A stretch of DNA of 64,000 nt from Climacium dendroides (lineage: Eukaryota > Streptophyta > Bryopsida > Hypnales > Climaciaceae): NCBI GenBank assembly GCA_950106755.1, contig OX467084.1:186001-250000 (forward strand). Reading direction: 5' to 3'. The notes under the pieces are model-generated. The model worked only from the letters and a program-made list of their open reading frames with translations, ran no database searches and was not told where the DNA came from. Position 1 is the stretch's first letter. Each line of letters opens with the position of its first letter. Shown piece after piece: positions 57,081 to 64,000 of this stretch. A program made the position numbers and the translations under genes.

Positions 57081-59243
57081 ATGGATACTATAGATGACCC
57101 TGATGACATGGACGTGTCATCGGGTTCTGAATCCAGTGAATTCAAACTTGATGAAGAGGATTTTATGGCATCTTCAGAAGACGAATTTCAGAATGTCGAA
57201 GCAATGAATGTTGGGGTCCCGGAATGCGAAGGTCTACCGCGTCGGCTCTGGAATATTCAAGTTGTCACCTTGTACAATGAGGCTGGAGTGCTTGTGGGTG
57301 AAGGTGTCTGTCATAGTGTAAACTCTGACCTCGTTTTGGGTGCCAATGGCCCTCTTGGTGACACCCACGTGGCGATCCACATCTCCAAAACACATAGCGA
57401 AGAGGACCTACTAGAGGAACAAGTGTGCTCATTGTTGGCTTGGCCTATTCATTTTGTCCACTGTCATAGAGCTAGCCTTAGAGACCATGAGGCTAGGGAC
57501 AAATTCAATTGTCTCCAACAGGCTCTCTTGAATCCGCCGTCTTCGAGACCATACACAAGTATCATTCGAAATGTGCCCCGCCAGGCAAATTTGAAATCGA
57601 AGGAGTTGCTTACTCAAGATTCCATCCATGCAGTGTCTATCAAATTATGTTGTAGTCGGAACTGTATTCAGCCATTTCCTAGGGATAAGATTCGAGCCTT
57701 TCATGAATGCATGTATCGTAACTCCACGTTCAAGCACAGGGCCTACATGAAAATGGATGTGCACAGGCAGGTGCATGTTGACGAGCGTGGTAGACGAATG
57801 GTGTCAATTAACAACACACCGGTTTGTATGCGAGCGTGGATGCATATAGCTGGGGTCCCTGAGGCCACATTCTATCGCTACCAATCGTACATGAGGCGTG
57901 GTCGAGAGGCAAAGGACCATGGCAATAAGGGAACGGTGAAGCCGAGGAAACACATTCAACAAGCTATAGCAACATTGAAGTGCATTCTAGAGAAAGAAGT
58001 AGATCACATGCCTCATCGTACGAAGACCTTAAAGTCAAGAGAGAAAGTTGTGGCCAAGATCCTACCTTCTACCTTCCAGTGGAAGGATAAGATGAAAGAA
58101 CTCAACGATGTCAATGCTGTTTTTGGACTGAGTGAGGTGTCAGCTTCGAACTTGAGTAAGATTAGGTGTTGTAAGTTCCCTGAGTATGAGGTGAAGAAGC
58201 CTAAAGACAATTTTGCGCGATGTGGCACATGTGACAAATTGCAAGACCTCAAGAAGGGTGCTATAAGTGGGTTTCACAATGAATTGAAGTATTCTTGGAA
58301 GTTGGATAGGCACGTTGAGAATGCTCGAGCTCATTGGAAGTTGTATTATGCGAACCGTCACCGTTCAGTAGCTTTTCCACACGAATGCCTCACAGTTATG
58401 CACGACAAGATGGATCATGCAAAGACTGCTTCTTCAGTCTTTTCCCACAGGAGTAAAGAGCTTGATGGCCTTGTGAAATTGCTTGTGTCTATCACTAGCA
58501 TGATTGCTCATGGTCATGGAGATGTGTGTTACGCACATTACGGTTTGGATCTCTTTAAACACGATTCAAACTATACAATTGGTCCTATGGCAAAGTTGTT
58601 GCGGGATCTGGAATTGCCATCAAAGTCTTCTTCTCGGCAATTATTTTCTAGGTCGGGGTCTTCAAATTTGTTCAGGGCAGTGCTGCAGGGTAAAGAAATG
58701 TGCAACGCGTCACTGCCACCACCTCCAATGAATGCAGTTCCAGCAGTGCCTTTGCCTCCTATTTTGAACGTGCAAATGGACAATGCCATTAGCGACAACA
58801 AGAACAGATATGTTTTCTGTTTCTGGTCTCTACTTGTTGCTAACAAGATCTCCAGAGAAGTGTATGTCAACTTCATGATTGTTGGTCACACACACGACGA
58901 CATTGACGCATTGTTTGGAAGATGGAGTATGCTGTTGAAGAAGGAGAACTTCCCAACAATCCCGGCGCTCATGAAGTTATTCATAGATGCTGAGTCCATT
59001 CCTACTATCCCTCACCTCATAGAGGAGGTGCCTGATTTCAAGCGTTTCATTGCAGGAAAATGGATGGATGGTAATGAAATCCTTGTGGGACACACAAGAC
59101 TGCAACAAGTGAAGTTCTACCTAGACTCTGTTGGATTCCCAATCATGAAGTACAAGTTAAAGTGCAAGGATGAAAACTGGTTAGGCAGGCAAGGTCAAGC
59201 CATTAAGTTGTGGAAAGAAGACGATGAAGGACGGAGTCTGTAG
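57081..59243 (+). CDS. DUF7869-type transposase-like protein (RNase H-like fold), 720 codons, ends at an in-frame TAG
   Basis: The start is taken at 57081 because TTTTTACAG directly before it is a good splice acceptor; an ATG at 57015 is also in frame. After an acidic Ser-rich leader comes a domain (about 60-130: LYNEAGVLVGEGVCH...LLAWPIHFVHC) like those of plant CACTA-associated proteins. Cys pairs follow (CCSRNCIQPF; CCKFPEYE...CGTCDKL), as in DUF7869 proteins. The catalytic-looking core is HDKMD (Asp442, Asp445), QMDNAISDNKNRYVF (Asp567) and GHTHDDIDALFGRW (His603, Asp606, Asp607, Asp609). Proteins of this type are believed to be mobile-element nucleases or transposases. The frame continues as the same protein after the TAG, so the gene is probably dead or read through; the TAG could derive from CAG. 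Confidence 0.8.
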   Translation: MDTIDDPDDMDVSSGSESSEFKLDEEDFMASSEDEFQNVEAMNVGVPECEGLPRRLWNIQVVTLYNEAGVLVGEGVCHSVNSDLVLGANGPLGDTHVAIHISKTHSEEDLLEEQVCSLLAWPIHFVHCHRASLRDHEARDKFNCLQQALLNPPSSRPYTSIIRNVPRQANLKSKELLTQDSIHAVSIKLCCSRNCIQPFPRDKIRAFHECMYRNSTFKHRAYMKMDVHRQVHVDERGRRMVSINNTPVCMRAWMHIAGVPEATFYRYQSYMRRGREAKDHGNKGTVKPRKHIQQAIATLKCILEKEVDHMPHRTKTLKSREKVVAKILPSTFQWKDKMKELNDVNAVFGLSEVSASNLSKIRCCKFPEYEVKKPKDNFARCGTCDKLQDLKKGAISGFHNELKYSWKLDRHVENARAHWKLYYANRHRSVAFPHECLTVMHDKMDHAKTASSVFSHRSKELDGLVKLLVSITSMIAHGHGDVCYAHYGLDLFKHDSNYTIGPMAKLLRDLELPSKSSSRQLFSRSGSSNLFRAVLQGKEMCNASLPPPPMNAVPAVPLPPILNVQMDNAISDNKNRYVFCFWSLLVANKISREVYVNFMIVGHTHDDIDALFGRWSMLLKKENFPTIPALMKLFIDAESIPTIPHLIEEVPDFKRFIAGKWMDGNEILVGHTRLQQVKFYLDSVGFPIMKYKLKCKDENWLGRQGQAIKLWKEDDEGRSL

Positions 59244-60398
59244 CCACGTGGTGTGCCTTTGCTAGTACCACTCAAGCCAATGAAAGGTGTCAATGAAATT
59301 GTCAAAGGTTTATCAGGATTCATAAACTACTGGGACGACTTGTGCAGAGTAGACGTGAGTGGAGAACATCGTAGGCGCTATGAAAATGTGGTGCGCTATT
59401 GGTGTAGTGTGAAGGCAGCTCTTCAAGAGCCACTTCCTACTTCTAGTGCTTTAAAAGACAGTTTCTGGCCAACTACTCGTATTCAAACGACAGAAGCTGA
59501 TCATTTAGACGAAGATGGCGAAGATCTTGAGGAGCATGGAGAGGATGAGCCTTATGTTGGGTCCTTGAGGGGTTGGGCCCTTGAGGGATCGTCAGGGTTG
59601 TCTATCCGGATGTGACGTGGGCTTTTCACGTCCAGATGTCATGACGCGTCCGTCCTGACGTGTTATGACGCCGTCAGGATCCGTCTCCAATACTGACGTG
59701 ATCGTCCCAGCGTGGATGAAGTCTGTCCAGTTGTGGACGGCCTCCTAGACGAGCCATCCATTCCCTCGACGGCCTCCTGGACGGCCATCCATCCCCTCGA
59801 CGGCCTCTTGGACGGGCATCCGTCCCCTTGACGGCATCCTGGACAGCCATGTGTCCCCTCGACGGCATTCTGGACGGCCATGTGTCCCCTCAATGACATC
59901 TTGGATGGCCATGCATCCCCTCGACGGCATCCTGGACGGCCATCCGTCCTTTGGACGACATCCTAGATGGCCATGCGTCCTTGGACGGCCTACGCATCCC
60001 TTCGACGGCCTACTAGACAATTTCATCCCATATGGACAGTTTTCATTGGGATTTCATCCTGACGGACGCCAAGGATGGATTCGGACGTCCGTCCGGACAT
60101 CCGGACGAGACGTGACGGGGACAACCCTGGGGATCGTCCACAACCATCCTTTAGGGTGGCTCGAGATCTATACGAAGGGTATTTTGTTGCAATTCGCCCT
60201 GCAGACAGTGACAGCAGACCAGTTTGGATTGCTAGAGCATTGTCTGATTCAAACTGTAATCCCGAGAAACCAAACTGTATACTCATTCAGTACTTTCGGC
60301 CAACATCACGGAATCAAGAAGTTCAAGACTTCTATAAAGGATGGAATAGTGATAGAGGTTTGCTTTGGAGGGTTGATGAATCCGAAGAACCTGCGTAG
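59244..60398 (+). pseudogene. C-terminal part of the DUF7869 protein, broken by a hAT-type insertion
   Basis: 59244-59584 continues in the same frame (GVNEIVKGLSGFINYWDDL, YENVVRYWCSVKAAL, acidic tail). A 537-bp element follows, then 60138-60398 encodes the end of the protein (FRVARDLYEGYFVAIRPAD...PVWIARALSD...ILIQYFRPTS...WRVDE), a small beta-rich module resembling chromatin-type SH3-like folds. Besides the TAG and the insertion, a 17-bp near-duplication around 59569-59585 (TTGAGGGGTTGGGCCCTTGAGGG region) seems to shift the frame. This indicates decay in several steps. Confidence 0.75.
59593..60129. mobile_element. 537-bp hAT-type non-autonomous element carrying a 31-bp minisatellite
   Basis: Ends are CAGGGTTGTC and its reverse complement GACAACCCTG. 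An identical 8-bp duplication, GGGATCGT, stands at 59585-59592 and 60130-60137. Both are hallmarks of hAT elements. The interior (about 59720-60010) is roughly nine units of an imperfect 31-bp repeat (GACGGCCTCCTGGACGGCC then ATCCATCCCCTC) with GGACG/CGTCC-rich flanks. Open frames on both strands of this part come from the repeat and are not genes. Confidence 0.92.
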
Positions 60399-60399
60399 G

Positions 60400-60960
60400 A
60401 GACAATAAACGCTTTGATTACAACATGGAAGTCTCAAAACAGAAGAGGTACTCGCCAATGCAGAATCAAGATCCCTACAATTCAAATCGAAATCATCAAC
60501 CAGAGTTTGGCTTCATATACATGATATGGAAAAATCATGTACATACATTGGATGCATTTTAACTATGACATTCATATAGAGGATATTGTTTTATTTCTAC
60601 ATCTTATATGAAACTGTTTTCATTGCATAAGTGTTGGACCCTTAATATTATAATAGATGATAGTCATTTCAGTTTTTTTAGAGGATATAGGTTTCAGTTG
60701 ATTGATTTTATATTATAGCTTGATACTGCATGATTGTTTTCAAGTGTATGTTTTATGTTTACAGAACAATGGAATTTAAATATAGAATTAATTTAAATTT
60801 GTTTTATATTCTTGAGCTATATTTTCTCTATTTTTTAATTCATTTTCTTATTTGTTTATCAATAAATATATTTTATTTGAAATTACATTGCTATTGGAGA
60901 AACAAAATATAGTGGATATATCCACTATTTATGTCGCAGTACAAGGTAAGTAAATTCCCT
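60400..60960. other. AT-rich 3' flank of the DUF7869 gene
   Basis: No gene, no recognisable inverted end matching the region upstream of the gene. Mostly AT-rich. Confidence 0.35.
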
Positions 60961-61740
60961 GTTATACTCCCAAAAACTCCTTTAAAGTATAACTAAGTGA
61001 CTCTAAAGATCAAACCCACGAGATCCTGTGAAGTATTTGGCTTCATTACACGATTTAGGATAAATTAGCTTATAAACCCAACTTCCGGTTTCAAGTCATT
61101 TACCGGAAAAAACTATAATATCCAAAAAATGGAGAATTAGCATTCCACCAATATTCCGGTTCTACCAGCTATCCGGTCTAGACAACAATCACAACCCCAG
61201 GAGGCTATAATCTCCGATCTTGGTTACTTCTGTAGATCGATCCGTTCCAGTCTAACGGTATTCTTCTTGATACTACCTGGTTTAATTTATCCTCTGTTTT
61301 ACCATCAGAGGGTTTGCCCCTTGGTTTTCAGAGTGGTAGGCCCAACACTCCTTCTGTAACTTATAGTGGCTAAAGACCCACTATCCTATCTTCTAATCTC
61401 CTACTTACTATGGATCCGGTTTGGTCTTTTACAACAATCTGGGTATTAATCCGGACTGTAGGTCACACAAAGACCCCCCGTATGATCCTCTGATACTACA
61501 ACAACCTTGGGCACCCTCTCCTATCCGTGCGAAGTTAGGTGGTTACAAGTGAACCCGTCCATTCCAACACTTACTAAAGCTATTTCGTTTACCAAATATG
61601 GCAGCAAGACCTCACAAGAGATTAGACACTCAACCGGATTTCCCACCCAGAGGTTCTAGCGCAAGTAGGGAATCCCCTCCCTATCCGCCTAGCCTAACAA
61701 TGGTTTTCTCACCTAGAATCTCAAACTCTAGACACGCGGA
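60960..61740 (-). mobile_element. CCGGAT-rich retroelement-like relic, copy 3 (minus orientation, end fragment)
   Basis: Contains many TCCGG/CCGGAT/CCGGTT motifs. Positions 61290-61350 (CTGTTTTACCATCAGAGGGTTTGC) match the reverse complement of 7310-7345, the 3' end of copy 1. No coding frame is left, so this is a terminal non-coding fragment. Confidence 0.55.
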
Positions 61741-62238
61741 CACTATAAGAAACCCTTGCTGGTGGTGATGTTAAGATAAAAACAGGTGGTGTTATGAAGA
61801 GCATGGATGTTTTTGAGATTTTGATTACAGAAAAGTCATTTTGCTTGTGATGTTACTTGTGACATAGTGATTCAAGAGCTACAACAGTAGGGTGGTGTAA
61901 GCAACATCAATGTTCAACGATTCATCAACAACAACATTGTTACGTTCTTCTCAGACATTTTCGAAAAACATCTGAGAGCCCAGTCACCATAAACTCCAAA
62001 ATGTTGAAACCAGAATTCAGGAATTTGCTGACTGGACTGAAAGAAAAGGCTGCCCGAATTTGAAAAAATTAAACTTTGAACCTGGCGTAGACCTACGTTT
62101 TTCTAATTGATTAATATGTCCAGTCTAATTTATTTGGGCTGTTAGTCCTAGCATTTTTGGATGTTCTTCAATGCATTTTCAGATTTTCCAGCTTCTAAGA
62201 CTTTTTCCATATTGAATTAGAAAAAATGCTTTACCTAT
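61740..62238. other. Spacer, nothing recognised
   Basis: No gene or repeat identified. Confidence 0.3.
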
Positions 62239-62242
62239 TTAA

Positions 62243-62700
62243 CCTCTAAGGGACCAATTGTCCATCGCAGGGGCAAATGAGATTTAGGGCAACTACTGAA
62301 CCACATATATATATATGGACTTTTTTTCCCTCCTATTCATTTGAAACCTTTGTGAAGACCAAAAAATAGATTCACTTTGTGGGAATATAAAATTCATGAC
62401 AATCTATACCTTGTAAAAAAAATAATGTCCAATTGAACTAAAAAGAAGGGGAAGCTCACGCAACAAAACAAAGTTTGTATGAATCTTCATTATTCTCCTA
62501 ATACCTTAGATATTTGTTAATACATATCAAACGCTTTGGTTATTTTTGTCCCATGAAATTGTTCTGGAAATTAAATTTCTCAATAATTTTAATATGTGAA
62601 GGTATTGTGTACTTTATTTTAAAATACACTATTGACCAAAATAGAGTTATGAAAAATCTTCAAAACCAAAAGGTCTAATTTGTGTGCACGGCCTGTTCGA
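62243..62700 (+). mobile_element. Diverged, 3'-truncated copy of TTAA element family A
   Basis: Begins after TTAA (62239-62242) with CCTCTAAGGGACCAATTGTCC and a GGGGCAAATGAGATTT segment, matching the left end of the 26.6-kb copy. Similarity fades by about 62700 and no right end was found. Confidence 0.5.
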
Positions 62701-63430
62701 AAAATCCCAAAGTCGAGATTACTGTATTTTTATGATATCTTGGATATCTTCAAAAAAGTAATTTTCCCTTTTCCCTATACATATTTATATTCTACAAGCT
62801 CTAAGTGAAATAAAATATATTGTTTTTCAATCACTTCATTATCAATGTTCAAGGAAAAAACATATGTTGTAATTTCACATGAATTGGTTCTTGCCTTTTT
62901 CTGATAATTCAGTGGTAAAACATTTTTGCTGTTGTACAATCATTTAGTTCAACTATTCATGAATGTCATATTGGATATTGTTCATGACCACATGATTTGT
63001 TTCCCATAACATGTACATATGTAGCACGGAAACTATCATTCATTGATTCAATGTAGCATCGGAATAGAAGTTTTCATTCCACAACAAAAGCATTTTTCCG
63101 TGCATCTATTTGCATATTTTTTGAAATTATTATCCACCTTCAGTTCCAGAATCAATTGGATTGTCATCACAAGCTACTTTCGTTTTACATGAAGTACACG
63201 TGCTTGTGTTCAATGTGTTTCTTCGTGTCACACATCATGGTTGAACAAAACGTGGTTTAGAAACCTCTTTGTTTTCTAGGAAAAAGAATTAATTCAGCTA
63301 TGTCTAGTATTTAGAAGCATACAACCAATGTTCATGAGTGCCACTAATCAACAACGTCTTCTGTTGTCTAGCCTTCCTCTACCAACGCTGACATGGCCAA
63401 TAAGTCACACGTTCTATAACCCTATGGGAC
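62700..63430. other. Spacer upstream of the right-edge ORF's 3' end
   Basis: AT-rich. The part nearest 63430 may be 3' untranslated sequence of the minus-strand DUF4216 frame. No other feature. Confidence 0.3.
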
Positions 63431-64000
63431 CTACAAATCTTCCAATTCATTTTGCTCGTGAAGTCCCCCTTGAAATGGCATGGTGTTGCTTTCATGCTGA
63501 GCAATCGGTTGTCTAACTAGATCTGTATGCAACACTTCAGGTTGTAAACCATCAAAATCCACGTTGTGCCCAATGTCCAAGACGTTTGGCATTGGTACAG
63601 GAAGTTGTAATTGTCCGCGTCTTCCCCGCACTTCGGTGCGACAAACAACCTTCCATCTGCGTTGCGTCGAATCATCAGAAAAAAACACTTGTTGGCAATG
63701 CAAGGGGAATGCAAATGAATCAGCGTGTACCGTCCCGTTCATGTGGTTGAAGTTTGCTACACTGAAGCCATATTTATCTCTTTGCAGACTTGGGTACCGC
63801 GAATCTTGGGAAGATCTAATCCAATCACACACCAGAATCGTGGTACAGTGATTGCGGTAATCCAACTCCAGTATCTCTTCTATATACCCAACGTAATCAT
63901 CAGTTCTGTCAATGGGTCGTCCATTGCGAATTCCCCAACGGAGCTGCTTTGTGAAAGAAGCAACTATACAAGAGTCACGCATTACTAGTCCTATTTCTGA
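63431..64000 (-). CDS. DUF4216 domain protein of CACTA (En/Spm) type, partial at window edge
   Basis: The minus-strand frame stays open to the window edge, so the true start lies outside. The visible 183 residues from Met at 63982 read CIVASFTKQLRWGIRNGRPID, then TDDYVGYIEEILELDYRNHCTTILVCDW, DKYGFSVANFN, DSFAFPLHCQQVFFSDD, WKVVCRTEVRGRRGQ and PNVLDIG, ending at a TAG. This is the DUF4216 pattern (VGYIEEILELDY...CDW...YGF) found in plant CACTA transposon proteins, usually together with Transposase_21 and DUF4218. The intact frame suggests a fairly young or captured copy. Its exact role in the element is unknown. Confidence 0.8.
   Translation of the reverse strand, partial: SEIGLVMRDSCIVASFTKQLRWGIRNGRPIDRTDDYVGYIEEILELDYRNHCTTILVCDWIRSSQDSRYPSLQRDKYGFSVANFNHMNGTVHADSFAFPLHCQQVFFSDDSTQRRWKVVCRTEVRGRRGQLQLPVPMPNVLDIGHNVDFDGLQPEVLHTDLVRQPIAQHESNTMPFQGGLHEQNELEDL

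Noticed and set aside
59663..60026. Four ORFs of 64-93 codons encoding Arg/Gly/Pro-rich repeats
   Set aside because: They are translations of the 31-bp minisatellite inside the hAT-type element.
63328..63988. Plus-strand ORFs at the right edge
   Set aside because: They are antisense shadows of the DUF4216 frame and have no family resemblance.

Overview
This is nuclear DNA from a land plant. The genes are split by many short GT-AG introns. The host proteins belong to plant families: importin alpha-9, the U-box cyclophilin CYP65/PUB49, the plant-type PYRR riboflavin enzyme with its fused NADAR domain, and a plant-only YiiX-like protein. Interstitial TTTAGGG-type telomere repeats also occur. 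The very repeat-rich, AT-rich spacers and the transposase-like families suggest a seed-free plant (bryophyte, lycophyte or fern). That is a guess and the species cannot be read from the sequence.

Layout. 1-9.9 kb: repeats only. These are a decayed Ty1/copia gag remnant on the minus strand (2.8-3.6 kb), a CCGGAT-rich retroelement-like relic with a broken gag-like ORF (4.2-7.45 kb), minisatellite and fold-back DNA (7.6-8.3 kb), and AT-rich spacer. 10.0-13.5 kb (-): a 7-exon gene for a conserved plant protein with a permuted-papain signature. 14.5-19.7 kb: a Harbinger-type MITE, a TTAA-flanked repeat, a long (TA)n, and a 2.5-kb tract rich in TTGAC motifs. 19.8-24.8 kb (-): an 11-exon importin alpha-9 gene carrying a TTAA-flanked MITE in intron 4. 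25-30.5 kb: repeats. 31.0-34.0 kb (+): an aldo-keto reductase gene with a 5'-UTR intron. 34.5-36.5 kb: repeats. 37.0-40.1 kb (-): CYP65. 40.7-46.7 kb: nested transposons in AT-rich DNA. 47.3-51.0 kb (+): PYRR, with a probable GC-AG intron. 51-55.5 kb: spacer with a second copy of the gag-like relic. 56.2-60.4 kb (+): a DUF7869-type transposase-like gene, preceded by eight copies of a 21-bp palindrome and interrupted by a 537-bp hAT-type element with a perfect 8-bp target duplication. 60.9-61.7 kb: third CCGGAT relic. 63.4 kb to the end (-): part of a DUF4216 protein of the kind found in plant CACTA elements.

The five host genes look like unrelated single-copy housekeeping genes: nuclear import, U-box/cyclophilin protein handling, riboflavin synthesis, sugar-phosphate reduction, and one protein of unknown role. 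All five have reconstructed exons that join in frame. The unusual content is in the mobile DNA. Several families (about 219, 259, 740 and 900 bp) are each flanked by TTAA with ends beginning CC/CCC, and related empty sites elsewhere in the window show precise insertions. The most striking unexplained signal is the palindrome array upstream of the DUF7869 gene.
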